Of a DNA stretch of 64,000 bases, positions 49,883-58,349 are shown in pieces; within the stretch, counting starts at the first letter, position 1; each line of letters starts with the position of its first letter. The position numbers and the translations under genes were made by a program. The DNA is from Deltaproteobacteria bacterium. Its GTDB lineage: Bacteria > Myxococcota_A > Polyangia > Polyangiales > Ga0077539. The stretch spans positions 1 to 64,000 of the forward strand of contig JACRDB010000062.1 of assembly GCA_016218725.1 (NCBI GenBank). Reading direction: 5' to 3'. The notes beneath the pieces are model-generated. The model saw nothing but the letters and a program-made list of their open reading frames with translations, had not been told where the DNA came from and ran no database searches.

Positions 49883-50485
49883 CTAGAACCTCCGCGCGAA
49901 GACCAGCGCGGGGGACACCGCCACGGAGAGCCGCTGGTAGAACATCACCGGCCCCTGCACCGCCGCGGCAAGCGCCCAGCCGTTCCCTAGCGGGAAGGTC
50001 ACCCCCGCCGCCATGAACCACCCGAGGTCGAACTGGCTCTTGCCCCCGGACTGCCACGCCAGGAGCGGCCCCATCCCACCGAAGAAGCGCCCCCGCGTGT
50101 ACACCACCCACGGGATCGCGCCCATCAGCGCCAGCGCGCTCTGCCCCTGCGGGAGGTTCGTCGCCGTCTCCACGAATTGCATCGTGAGCTGCACCCGGAT
50201 GTTCGGGTGCACCCAGTAGCCGGCGCCGAGCTGCTGCAACAAGATCAGTCGGTCCGCCGGCGTCACCCAGGTCGAGGACCCGCCGTTCACCCCGCCCACC
50301 CAGGTGAACGCGTTCACCGCGAGGTTCGCATGCGCGAACCACCGCCCGGGCCTCGGAGCCGCCGCCGCAGGGGCCACCGCCGCCGCAGGCTCCGCGGGAG
50401 CCGTCTGGGCCAGCGCCTCGCCCGTCAGCCCCAGGAGCACCCCGGAGAACACCAGGACCCCACCCAACCCGCGCGCGCGTCTCAT
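49883..50485 (-). CDS. Exported outer-membrane-like protein, hypothetical
   Basis: A 200-residue protein with a signal peptide (VLVFSGVLLGLTGEALAQ), an Ala/Pro linker and a mature part with alternating hydrophobic residues and aromatic belts (GRWFAHANLAVNAFTWVGGV; LGWFMAAGVTFPLGNGWALA; AVSPALVFARRF). A C-terminal Phe after strands is typical of beta-barrel outer-membrane proteins. ATG 50485 is taken in preference to upstream starts because it opens the signal peptide. The 285 bp upstream to the cytochrome gene hold only the dyad at 50588. Confidence 0.6.
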   Translation of the reverse strand: MRRARGLGGVLVFSGVLLGLTGEALAQTAPAEPAAAVAPAAAAPRPGRWFAHANLAVNAFTWVGGVNGGSSTWVTPADRLILLQQLGAGYWVHPNIRVQLTMQFVETATNLPQGQSALALMGAIPWVVYTRGRFFGGMGPLLAWQSGGKSQFDLGWFMAAGVTFPLGNGWALAAAVQGPVMFYQRLSVAVSPALVFARRF

Positions 50486-50587
50486 GAGCTCTTTCCTCCT
50501 CAAAGGGCCCCACCCAAAGGGGCCTCGACGCCCGCTGAAAGCATCCCCCGGGCCAGGGCTGTTCTTCACTGATTTCCTACAGTTACC

Positions 50588-50602
50588 TGTGCGTTACGCA
50601 CA
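50588..50602. promoter_or_regulatory. Perfect 15-bp dyad upstream of the nitrate reductase-like operon
   Basis: TGTGCGT-T-ACGCACA, followed three bases on by another TGTGCG half-site (CATTGTGCGCG). It lies about 170 bp before the operon start and 100 bp before the divergent outer-membrane-like gene, in the AT-richest part of the gap. It is not a canonical FNR box (TTGAT-N4-ATCAA). The regulator is unknown. Confidence 0.45.
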
Positions 50603-50770
50603 TTGTGCGCGCTCCGTGAGCCCCGGTGCGGGGGCAGTGCACCGCGCGCGTCGAGCCTCGTGCAGTCCGTGCGCGGGGCTCCCTCGACGGGACCGGCGCC
50701 CTCGCGGAAAGGCGCGCAAACCGGGCGCGTCGGGGCGGTGGCCCGGGGGCTGCAAACGGACGCAGCCGTG

Positions 50771-51364
50771 GTGAGACCAGAGACCCCACGATGGACGCTG
50801 GCGCTCGGGGCGTGGCTCCTGGGCTGCGCGCCCGGCGCGCCGCGGAACGGGGACGGCGCCGTCCATGACGCTTCGGCGCGCTTCCCGGTGGTGGTGCACC
50901 GGCCCCCGTCCCTGTCGTCCATCGAGGTGGACTCGGACGCGGGGCGCGTGGCCATCCCGTGCGAGAACTGCCACTCGCTCTTCCGGGAGAACCCCCCGGC
51001 GCTCCCCGCGCGCGTCGAGGAGCTCCGCGGGCCCCACGCGGGCATGCGCTTCGCGCACGGGGCGGTGCCCTGCGCGTCCTGCCACGAACGGACCGACGCC
51101 ACGCGGCTGCACCTGGCCACCGGCGAGGTGCTGCCCATGACCGAGGCCATGAGCCTCTGCCGGCAGTGCCACGGCCCCCAGGCGCGGGACTACGACCACG
51201 GCTCCCACGGCGGTATGAGGGGCTACTGGGACCGCTCCCGAGGCCCCCGCGCGCGCAACCACTGCGTGGACTGCCACGACCCCCACGCGCCGCACTTTCC
51301 TCGCTTCCAGCCGATGCCCCCGCCGAGGGACACGGCCTGGCTCCGGAGCGCGCCCCATGGCTGA
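50771..51364 (+). CDS. Tetrahaem c-type cytochrome lipoprotein
   Basis: About 197 residues from GTG 50771 (GTG 50768 also possible). The signal WTLALGAWLLGCAPG ends in a lipobox, so the protein is lipid-anchored. Four haem-binding motifs: CENCH (64-68), CASCH (101-105), CRQCH (130-134) and CVDCH (165-169). The protein is full of extra His residues that could be distal ligands. First gene of a seven-gene operon; its last eight bases overlap the iron-sulfur protein gene. It would pass electrons between the quinol-oxidising NrfCD module and NapB/NapA, or take the place of NapC. Confidence 0.85.
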   Translation: MRPETPRWTLALGAWLLGCAPGAPRNGDGAVHDASARFPVVVHRPPSLSSIEVDSDAGRVAIPCENCHSLFRENPPALPARVEELRGPHAGMRFAHGAVPCASCHERTDATRLHLATGEVLPMTEAMSLCRQCHGPQARDYDHGSHGGMRGYWDRSRGPRARNHCVDCHDPHAPHFPRFQPMPPPRDTAWLRSAPHG

Positions 51365-52265
51365 GAACTCCGTCCCCCGAAGGGTGGCCCTGAAGGTCCT
51401 CGGCGCCACCCTGGGCGCGGGCGTCTTCGCCCAGGCCCTGGCGCCCCTCAAGCAGTTCACCGAGGGCATGAGCCTCCAGGGCTTCCTCCAGAAGCACTAC
51501 AAGGAACTCAGCCCCCGGGAGCTGCGCGAGGTCCTCCGGCGCTTGGAGGAGGAGACCGAACAGCGGTACGGCGCCGAGGTCACCATCCGGGACCTGCGCC
51601 CCACGCCCGGCGTGCAGTTCGCGTACGCCCTGAACCTCTCGGTGTGCATCGGGTGCCGGCGCTGCGTGGAGGCATGCCACCACGAGAACAACCACGACCG
51701 CGCCAGCCACAACTCGTACATCCGCGTGCTGGAGATGGAGCAGGGCTCCCTGGACCTGGAGCGCGGCGACGCCAACTACGACCACGCCGTGCCCGCCCCG
51801 GGGAAGTTCTACCTCCCGGTGCAGTGCCAGCAGTGCGAGAACCCCCCGTGCGTGCGGGTCTGCCCCGTCGAGGCCACCTGGCAGGAGTCCGACGGGATCG
51901 TCGTGGTGGACTACAACTGGTGCATCGGCTGCCGCTACTGCGAGGCCGCATGCCCCTACCACGCCCGGCGCTTCAACTGGCGCGCGCCGGAGGTGCCCGC
52001 GCGGGAGATCAACCCCGACCAGGCGTACCTGTCCAACCGTATTCGCCCGCAGGGCGTCATGGAGAAGTGCACCTTCTGCCTGCACCGCACCCGCGAGGGG
52101 CGCATGCCCGCATGCCTGGAGGCATGCCCCACCGGCGCCAGGGTCTTCGGGAACGTCCTGGACCCCTCCAGCGAGATCCGGTGGGTGCTGGAGCACAAGC
52201 GCGTCTTCGTCCTCAAGGAGGAGCTCGGGACCCGGCCCCGGTTCTTCTACTTCTTCGACGAGTGA
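51357..52265 (+). CDS. NrfC-like 4Fe-4S electron transfer protein
   Basis: A 302-residue protein with four ferredoxin-type Cys groups: CIGCRRCVEACHHENN, CQQCENPPCVRVCPVEAT, CIGCRYCEAACPYHARRFNW and CTFCLHRTREGRMPACLEACPTGA. This is the DmsB/NrfC/PsrB pattern for four clusters. The N-terminus (VPRRVALKVLGATLGAGVFA) is a Tat-like signal, so it faces the periplasm together with its NrfD-like membrane partner downstream. Family members relay electrons from quinol to a terminal enzyme. Confidence 0.92.
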   Translation: MAENSVPRRVALKVLGATLGAGVFAQALAPLKQFTEGMSLQGFLQKHYKELSPRELREVLRRLEEETEQRYGAEVTIRDLRPTPGVQFAYALNLSVCIGCRRCVEACHHENNHDRASHNSYIRVLEMEQGSLDLERGDANYDHAVPAPGKFYLPVQCQQCENPPCVRVCPVEATWQESDGIVVVDYNWCIGCRYCEAACPYHARRFNWRAPEVPAREINPDQAYLSNRIRPQGVMEKCTFCLHRTREGRMPACLEACPTGARVFGNVLDPSSEIRWVLEHKRVFVLKEELGTRPRFFYFFDE

Positions 52266-52272
52266 GGCCGTT

Positions 52273-53550
52273 GTGAACACCGAGAGCACCACCGCGGACG
52301 CCCCCACCCACCACCGGAGCACCTACCCACGCTTCCTCCTGCGCGTCCTCTGGGAGAGCGTGGACGGCTCCTTCGGGTTCTACGCCTGGATGGGCGTGCT
52401 CACGGCCATCGCCCTGGTCGGGGCCCACGCCTGGGCCGGCCAGAACGCCTGGGGCATGGCCACCACGGGCCTGAGCGACCACGTCTCCTGGGGGCTCTAC
52501 ATCGCCAACTTCACCTTCGTCGTGGGCCTCGCCGCCGGCGGCGTCATGATGGTCATCCCCGCCTACCTCTACGGCGACGAGGACATGCACGACGTGGTCA
52601 TCGTCGGCGAGCTCCTGGCCATCGCCGCCATCGTGATGGCCGTGGGGTTCATCATGGTGGACCTCGGGCGCCCGGACCGCTTCTGGCACATGCTCCCGGG
52701 CCCGGGGAGGCTCAATTTCCCCAACAGCGTCCTCACCTGGGACATGGTGGTGCTCAACGGCTACCTCCTCCTGAACCTCCACGTCTGCGGGTACCTCCTG
52801 TACCAGCGCTTCCTCGGGAGGAAGCCCCGGCACCGCTGGTACGTCCCCATGGTCATGGTGTCCATCGTGTGGGCCTTCAGCGTCCATACGGTCACCGCCT
52901 TCCTCTACGCGGGCCTCGGGGGCCGGCCCTTCTGGAACTCCGCGCTCCTCGCCCCGCGCTTCCTCGCGTCGGCCTTCGTGACGGGGCCGGCGTTCATTGT
53001 CCTGTCCCTGCGCGTGTCCCAGCGCCTCCTCGGGCTCCCGGTGCCCGACCGGGCCGTGGACGTCCTCCTCAAGATCCTCCGGGTCACCACCCTGGTGAAC
53101 CTCTTCATGCTCGGCAGCGAGCTCTTCACCGAGTTCTACACCGGCGGCAGCCACACGGCCTCGACGCGCTACCTCTACGTCGGCCTCCACGGCCACCGGG
53201 AGCTGGTCCCCTGGAGCTGGACCTCCGTCGGGCTCAACGTCGCCGCCGCCGTGGTGCTCCTCACCCCGGCGCTCTCCGCCCGGCGCTGGCTCCTGCACCT
53301 GGCCCTCGCCATGACCTTCGCGGGCGTCTGGATCGAGAAGGGCATGGGGCTCATCGTGCCGGGCTTCATCCCGAGCACCCTCCACGAGCTCGTGCCCTAC
53401 GCCCCCTCGCGCAACGAGTGGAAGGTCACCTGGGGCGTCTGGGCCCTCGGCCTCATGGTGTTCACCCTGAGCCTCCGCATCGCCGCGGCCGCCGCCCAGG
53501 GGCGCTTCTCCCTCGCCCAGGGCACCACCCCCGAGAAGGGAGGAGCGTGA
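52273..53550 (+). CDS. NrfD/PsrC-family quinol oxidoreductase membrane subunit
   Basis: A 425-residue integral membrane protein with about ten helices (FYAWMGVLTAIALVGAHAWA; LYIANFTFVVGLAAGGVMMV; ELLAIAAIVMAVGFIMVDLG; and others). The long version resembles HmcC/DsrP/ActC subunits rather than the short E. coli NrfD. It carries no haem and exchanges electrons between the quinone pool and the partner iron-sulfur protein. The conserved DLGRPDRFWHML and FPNSVLTWDM motifs are typical. Start GTG 52273, seven bases after the previous stop. Its stop shares one base with the next ATG. Confidence 0.92.
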   Translation: MNTESTTADAPTHHRSTYPRFLLRVLWESVDGSFGFYAWMGVLTAIALVGAHAWAGQNAWGMATTGLSDHVSWGLYIANFTFVVGLAAGGVMMVIPAYLYGDEDMHDVVIVGELLAIAAIVMAVGFIMVDLGRPDRFWHMLPGPGRLNFPNSVLTWDMVVLNGYLLLNLHVCGYLLYQRFLGRKPRHRWYVPMVMVSIVWAFSVHTVTAFLYAGLGGRPFWNSALLAPRFLASAFVTGPAFIVLSLRVSQRLLGLPVPDRAVDVLLKILRVTTLVNLFMLGSELFTEFYTGGSHTASTRYLYVGLHGHRELVPWSWTSVGLNVAAAVVLLTPALSARRWLLHLALAMTFAGVWIEKGMGLIVPGFIPSTLHELVPYAPSRNEWKVTWGVWALGLMVFTLSLRIAAAAAQGRFSLAQGTTPEKGGA

Positions 53551-53855
53551 TGCCCGTCGCCGGCCTGGTGCTCACCCTGGACCCCACCCCCGACGCGCTG
53601 CAAAGCGCGCAGGAAGCGCTCTCTACGGACCCTCGGGTCACCCTCGGGACCCCTCAGGGGCCGTGCCTCCCGGTGGCCACGGACACCGCCTCCGTGGCCG
53701 AGCAGGACGCCCTCTGGGCCTGGCTCCAGGGAGCGCCCGGGGTGAGCTTCGTCACCCTGGCCTGGATGGATTTCTCGGACGTAGACGACTTCGTGATGCC
53801 GAGCCGCTGGGACCTCCCGCGCTCGACGGAGGAGCCCTCCCATGGATCGCCATGA
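53550..53855 (+). CDS. napD: NapD-like maturation chaperone
   Basis: A 101-residue protein with a NapD-like fold signature: VAGLVLTLDPTPDALQSAQE, a variable loop, and a final strand GVSFVTLAWMDFSD. NapD binds the Tat signal of NapA and controls its export. The gene overlaps the NrfD stop by one base and the NapA start by 14 bases, the place NapD occupies in many nap operons. AGGAG precedes the start. Confidence 0.7.
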   Translation: MPVAGLVLTLDPTPDALQSAQEALSTDPRVTLGTPQGPCLPVATDTASVAEQDALWAWLQGAPGVSFVTLAWMDFSDVDDFVMPSRWDLPRSTEEPSHGSP

Positions 53856-56280
53856 GTTCCTGAAGGCCAGCGCCCTCGGCGCCGCCACCGCCGCGGCGGG
53901 GCAGCTCGCCGAGGCGCAGACCCCCCCCCCTCCTACACCCCCCCCCACCCCGGCCCCGGGAGGCACCCCGACCCCCTCGGGGCTCCGCTGGGACAAGGCC
54001 CCCTGCCGCTTCTGCGGCACCGGCTGCCACGTCCAGGTGGGTGTGCAGAACGGCCGCGTGGTGGCCATCGCCGGGGACCAGCAGGCCCCCGTCAACCGCG
54101 GGCTCCTCTGCGTCAAGGGCTACCACGTGGGCCTGGCCCTCTACGGGCGAGACCGCCTCACCCGGCCGTTGCTGCGCCGTAACGGCCAGCTCGTGCCCAT
54201 CACCTGGGCCGAGGCCGTGGACGTGATCGCCCGCAGGATCCACGCGAACCCCTCGCAGTTCGGGATGTACATCTCCGGTCAGAGCACCATCCCCGAGGGC
54301 TTCGCGGCGTCCACCTTCGTGAAGGCGGGCCTGGGGTCGAACCACCTGGACGCCAACGCCAGGCTCTGCATGGCCTCGGCGGTCACGGGCTTCCTCTCCA
54401 CCTACGGCGTGGACGAGCCGGCCTCGTGCTTCGATGACCTGGACCACGCGGACACCATCGTCCTGTGGGGGAACAACCCCGCGGAGATGCACCCGGTGCT
54501 CTTCTCCCGCTTCATCGACCGGCGCTCCCGTGGCGAGCGCGTGGAGCTGGTAGACATCGGCACGCGGCGCACGCGCACCACGGCCTTTGCGGACCGCTAC
54601 CTCCAGTTCAAGCCCCACACGGACCTCGCCGTGGCCAACGGGCTCCTGAACATCCTCCTTGAGAGCAACACCTGGGACCGGGCCTTCGTCGAGGCCCACT
54701 GCGCCTTCCGGGCGCCCTCCGAGGGCGCCACCCCGGAGCTCAACGGCCGGGCCATCTCCTTCGAGGACTTCCGCAGGGGCCTCGCGGAGTACACCCCGGA
54801 GCACGTCGAGAGGCTCTCCGGCGTGCCCGCCGCGGACCTGCGCTGGCTGGCCTCGCGCTTCTCCGACCGCGCCCGGAAGATCACCTCGCTCTGGTGCATG
54901 GGACCGAACCAGCACACCCGCGGCACGGCCATCAACCAGCTCCTCCACGCGGTGCACCTCTTCTCGGGCCACTGGGGAAAGGTAGGCGACGGCCCCCAGA
55001 GCCTCACCGGCCAGCCCTCGGCGTGTGGCACCGTGCGCGAGGTGGGCACCCTGGCCCACGCGCTGCCGGGCGGAGGCCTGGTGGCCAACGCCGAGCACCG
55101 CGCGGCCGCCGAGGACCACTGGCACGTCCCCCGGGGGCGCATCAACGCCCGGCCCGGCTACCACACCGTGGAGATGTTTCGTCGCTTCTCCAGGCCCACG
55201 GACCAGGGGGGAGACATCACCACCCTGTGGGTGCAGGTGACCAACCCCGCGCAGTCGCTCCCCAACGTGGACCAGCTCTTCACGCCGTCGAGGCGCCTCG
55301 GGGACAAGTTCCTGATCGTCTCCGACGTGTACCCCACGGCGACCACGCGCCAAGCGGACCTGGTGCTCCCGTCGGCCCTGTGGGTCGAGAAGAACGGGAT
55401 GACCGGCAACTCCGAGCGCCGCACGCAGCAGTGGTTCAAGATGGTGGACCCGCCGGGGGAGGCCCGGGACGACCTCTGGCAGGTGCTGGCCGTCGCCCGC
55501 AGGCTCTTCGAGCTCGGGCACGCCGGGATGCGGGACCGCGACGGGCGCTGGCTCTTCCACCAGGAGGACGCCAACCACGCGGAGGTGCCCGTGTGGGACT
55601 GGGCCCGCTACCAGGGCGTGAACATGGACGAGCGGCTCTTCGAGCGCTACCGGCCCTTCACGCGGCACAAGCACAAGGACCTGGCGCCGTATGGTGAGTA
55701 CGTGCGCGCCCGGGGGCTGCGCTGGCCGGTGGTGCAAGGGCCCGACGGGCGCTGGCGCGAGACCCGCTACCGCTTCGTCGAGGGCGAGGACACCTACGTG
55801 GCCGCCGGGCGAGGGGTGCAGTTCTACCACTCGACCTCGCGGGACGACCGCGCGCAGGTGTGGCTCCAACCGTACACTCCCCCGCCGGAGAGCCCCGACG
55901 CGGAGTACCCCCTGTGGCTCTGCACCGGGCGCGTGCTGGAGCACTGGCACACGGGCACCATGACCATGCGCATCCCGCAGCTGCGCCGCGCGATGCCCAA
56001 CGCCTACCTGGAGATGAACCGCCAGGACGCCGAGCGCCTGGGCCTGCGCGACGGGGACCTGGCCACCGTCGAGAGCCGCCGCGGGAGGGTGCACCTCCCT
56101 GTCTGGATCGAGGGCCGCGCGGCGCCCCCGCCGGGCACCGTCTTCGTGCCCTTCTTCGATGAGCGGCTGCTCATCAACAAGGTCACGCTGGACGCTCACG
56201 ACCCCTTCTCCAAGCAGCCGGACTACAAGAAATGCGCGGTGCGGGTGCGGCGCCACACCCCGGAGGGAGGCGCGCCGTGA
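53842..56280 (+). CDS. napA: Periplasmic nitrate reductase catalytic subunit (NapA-type)
   Basis: An 812-residue molybdopterin oxidoreductase. The 4Fe-4S ligands are C55, C58 and C62 (CRFCGTGC) and C90 (NRGLLCVKGY). The Mo-ligand Cys is C176 in NARLCMASAVTGF. The C-terminal guanine-dinucleotide domain has GRVLEHWHTGTMTMRIP and PFFDERLLINKVTLDA, matching NapA rather than formate dehydrogenase. The signal is odd: DRHEFLKASAL has Arg-His where Tat signals have Arg-Arg. Residues 27-45 form a Pro/Thr linker. ATG 53842 follows GGAGG. Confidence 0.92.
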   Translation: MDRHEFLKASALGAATAAAGQLAEAQTPPPPTPPPTPAPGGTPTPSGLRWDKAPCRFCGTGCHVQVGVQNGRVVAIAGDQQAPVNRGLLCVKGYHVGLALYGRDRLTRPLLRRNGQLVPITWAEAVDVIARRIHANPSQFGMYISGQSTIPEGFAASTFVKAGLGSNHLDANARLCMASAVTGFLSTYGVDEPASCFDDLDHADTIVLWGNNPAEMHPVLFSRFIDRRSRGERVELVDIGTRRTRTTAFADRYLQFKPHTDLAVANGLLNILLESNTWDRAFVEAHCAFRAPSEGATPELNGRAISFEDFRRGLAEYTPEHVERLSGVPAADLRWLASRFSDRARKITSLWCMGPNQHTRGTAINQLLHAVHLFSGHWGKVGDGPQSLTGQPSACGTVREVGTLAHALPGGGLVANAEHRAAAEDHWHVPRGRINARPGYHTVEMFRRFSRPTDQGGDITTLWVQVTNPAQSLPNVDQLFTPSRRLGDKFLIVSDVYPTATTRQADLVLPSALWVEKNGMTGNSERRTQQWFKMVDPPGEARDDLWQVLAVARRLFELGHAGMRDRDGRWLFHQEDANHAEVPVWDWARYQGVNMDERLFERYRPFTRHKHKDLAPYGEYVRARGLRWPVVQGPDGRWRETRYRFVEGEDTYVAAGRGVQFYHSTSRDDRAQVWLQPYTPPPESPDAEYPLWLCTGRVLEHWHTGTMTMRIPQLRRAMPNAYLEMNRQDAERLGLRDGDLATVESRRGRVHLPVWIEGRAAPPPGTVFVPFFDERLLINKVTLDAHDPFSKQPDYKKCAVRVRRHTPEGGAP

Positions 56281-57050
56281 GCGCGCTCACCGAAGGCCGA
56301 GGGCTCCACGTGCTGGCGGCGTGTGCCCTGGCGGTGGCGGCCCTGGGCCTCGGGGCGGACCTCGGGGGCGAGCCCGCCCCGGCGCGGCGCCCGAGGCCCG
56401 TGTTCGAAGAGCCCGGCCAGCGCTTCCCGCGCGCCCCCACCCACGAGGAGCTCTCGCTGCGGCGCTCCGGCGAGAACCGCGCGAGGCACGCGGTGGCCTT
56501 CGCGGGCCTCCAGCAGGACCGCCCCGCGCGCACCGAGGAGCTGCCCTTTGATCCCGTCCAGCGCGCCGCGGCGGTGCGCGATCGCGCCTCGCGCCGGGCC
56601 TACGACGGCGCCCCTCCCACGATCCCCCACGCGGTGGACTCGCTCTCCCTCCCGGTGTGCCTCACCTGTCACGCCGAGGGCATGAGGCTCCGCGGCCACG
56701 TCGCCCCGGCGATGCCCCACGACACCCGCGCGTCATGTACGCAATGCCACGTGGTGGACCGCGGGCCCGTGCCCGGCGAGGAGCCCTCCGGGGGTCCCCC
56801 GTTGGACAACACCTTCGCGGGCGCTCCCTCCGTGGGGCGAGGCGAGCGCGCCTGGCCCGGGGCCCCTCCCACGATCCCCCACGCCACCCTCCAGCGGGGC
56901 CGCTGCGAGAGCTGCCACGGGGCCCTCTCCGCGGGGCTCCGTACGAGTCACCCGTGGCGCCAGAGCTGCACCCAGTGCCACGCCCCGAGCGCCGCCCTGG
57001 ACTTTCGAGCGGTGCCGGGCCTCGGACCCGCGGCGGGCGAGGCCCCGTGA
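56277..57050 (+). CDS. NapB-like cytochrome with duplicated module (four haems)
   Basis: A 257-residue exported or membrane-anchored cytochrome. NapB normally binds two haems; here the module occurs twice. Module 1: RAYDGAPPTIPH (107-118), CLTCH (128-132), CTQCH (154-158), PPLDNTF. Module 2: RAWPGAPPTIPH (191-202), CESCH (210-214), CTQCH (231-235). The GAPPTIPH motif is characteristic of NapB. The N-terminus is a signal or anchor without lipobox. GTG start inside the napA stop. It would deliver electrons to NapA. Confidence 0.85.
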   Translation: MSALTEGRGLHVLAACALAVAALGLGADLGGEPAPARRPRPVFEEPGQRFPRAPTHEELSLRRSGENRARHAVAFAGLQQDRPARTEELPFDPVQRAAAVRDRASRRAYDGAPPTIPHAVDSLSLPVCLTCHAEGMRLRGHVAPAMPHDTRASCTQCHVVDRGPVPGEEPSGGPPLDNTFAGAPSVGRGERAWPGAPPTIPHATLQRGRCESCHGALSAGLRTSHPWRQSCTQCHAPSAALDFRAVPGLGPAAGEAP

Positions 57051-57340
57051 GCGACGCGCCGCTCCCCACGCTGGAGGAGGCCGTGCTCGACGAGAGCACC
57101 CTGGGCGCGCTCTTCACGGACCTCTCGGCGCTGTGCGCGGTGCACGAGGTGAGGCTCAAGGGCGCCCCGACGGCCCACAGCCAGGAGGGGGCCGTCACCG
57201 TGGACCGGGCCCTCGCGCTCCTGAAGACGCGCGCGGTGCGGTGCGCCCAGGTGCTCTACACCCACCGGGGCGAGCGCTGGACGGACACCGTGCTCGCCCT
57301 CCCCGAGGGCTGGAGGCTCGTGCGCATGCGCGCGCCGTGA
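57047..57340 (+). CDS. Last gene of the nap-like operon, function unknown
   Basis: A 97-residue soluble protein (VSDAPLPTLEEAVLDESTLG; LCAVHEVRLKGAPTAHSQEG; VLYTHRGERWTDTVLALPEG). GTG start overlaps the previous stop by four bases (GTGA), so it is coupled to the cytochrome gene. I do not recognise the family. Position suggests a maturation or regulatory role for the reductase. Confidence 0.7.
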   Translation: MSDAPLPTLEEAVLDESTLGALFTDLSALCAVHEVRLKGAPTAHSQEGAVTVDRALALLKTRAVRCAQVLYTHRGERWTDTVLALPEGWRLVRMRAP

Positions 57341-57344
57341 GCGG

Positions 57345-58094
57345 CTAGAAACACAGGAGCCCATAGCACGTCCGCCCGCCGCCGCAGGTGGAGCCCGGGC
57401 AGCAGAGCTGGCCAAAGCCCCCGCAGGCCGAGCAGGCGATGCGCGCGTCGGTGGTGGGCAGGCAGCGCGCCCCGGGGCCGCAGGTGGTGTACCCGCAGCA
57501 GGGCTGCCCCGGCGCCCCGCACGCACGACACAGGAACTCCCCGGTCAACGGCGGGTCCATGAGGCACTGGGCCGGCGCCGTGCACGAGCCCGCGCCGCAG
57601 CAACGCTGCCCGGCCCGACCACACATCCCCGCCGGCACGTCCGAGGGGCTCACCTCGGGGATCACCAGGTCCGGCAGCATCAGGTCCGCGGGGAGGTCCG
57701 GAAAGACGAAATCCGGCGGGATCACCCCGTCGGGGATCACATCCGACGGCACCGAAGCGTCGGGCTCCGTGTCGGGAAAGGTATCCATTCCGCCTACATC
57801 GCTGTCGGGCGCTCCCTGGTCCGGGGGAGGTGCATCGATGGGGACTTCGGGCATCGATGGGAGCTCCGAGGGCGCCTCCGGGCGCAGGTCTTCCGCGGGG
57901 CGGTCGGGGCTCTGGGAGTCGGGTGCGAGGGTGTCCAAGCGCGCGGACTCCCCGGCGGGGGCGTCCGTGATGACGGCCTCCTCGGGGGCCGCGGGGGCGT
58001 CGGTGCTGGGGGTGGCCGTGGGGTGGACCAGCGCGCAGCCCAGGGACAAGGCGAGGCCGAGCGCCAGGGACGCCGAAGCCCGGGAGCGGAGCAT
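57345..58094 (-). CDS. Lipoprotein with Asp/Pro stalk and Cys-rich repeats
   Basis: A 249-residue lipoprotein: signal SLALGLALSLGCALV, a stalk of about 120 residues rich in Asp and Pro, then three Cys-rich repeats with the pattern CG(R/A)(A/P)GQ(R/P)CCG (MCGRAGQRCCGAGSC, ACGAPGQPCCGYTTC, CGGFGQLCCPGSTC). Such modules are probably disulfide-bonded. ATG 58094 lies two bases from the terminal repeat of the MITE-like element, so the leader of this gene comes from that element. Convergent with the nap operon, four bases apart. Confidence 0.85.
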   Translation of the reverse strand: MLRSRASASLALGLALSLGCALVHPTATPSTDAPAAPEEAVITDAPAGESARLDTLAPDSQSPDRPAEDLRPEAPSELPSMPEVPIDAPPPDQGAPDSDVGGMDTFPDTEPDASVPSDVIPDGVIPPDFVFPDLPADLMLPDLVIPEVSPSDVPAGMCGRAGQRCCGAGSCTAPAQCLMDPPLTGEFLCRACGAPGQPCCGYTTCGPGARCLPTTDARIACSACGGFGQLCCPGSTCGGGRTCYGLLCF

Positions 58095-58096
58095 GG

Positions 58097-58273
58097 CCGG
58101 ACCCTAGAGCGCCGATCGGACGAAATCCAGGCCGCCCGCTGCGGATCCGCGTCGCCCTGCGTCGTTGTCGGGGCACGCCGTGCCCCCCGCACGGCTTCGG
58201 ACCTCCGCCTTGCAGGGCTCGCGGCTCCTTGCGGACAGCCTGGATTTCGTCCGATCGGCCCTCTAGCGTCCGG
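58097..58273. repeat. MITE-like element with 36-bp terminal inverted repeats
   Basis: The left end (58097-58132) starts CCGGACCCTAGAGCGCCGAT and the right end (58238-58273) is its reverse complement with only two mismatches in 36. The inner 21 bp of each arm are a perfect match (GATCGGACGAAATCCAGGC included). The 105-bp core continues as a weaker inverted repeat and has a compact hairpin GGGGCACG-C-CGTGCCCC at 58171-58187. No coding capacity is seen. Non-autonomous transposable elements and large RNA hairpins both look like this. Confidence 0.75.
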
Positions 58274-58349
58274 GTCGGGTGTTGTCACCGCCGGGGGAGC
58301 ATTTCAGGGGTGCATATTCCCGGGGGACTTTGCGTATCATCCGAGCGCC

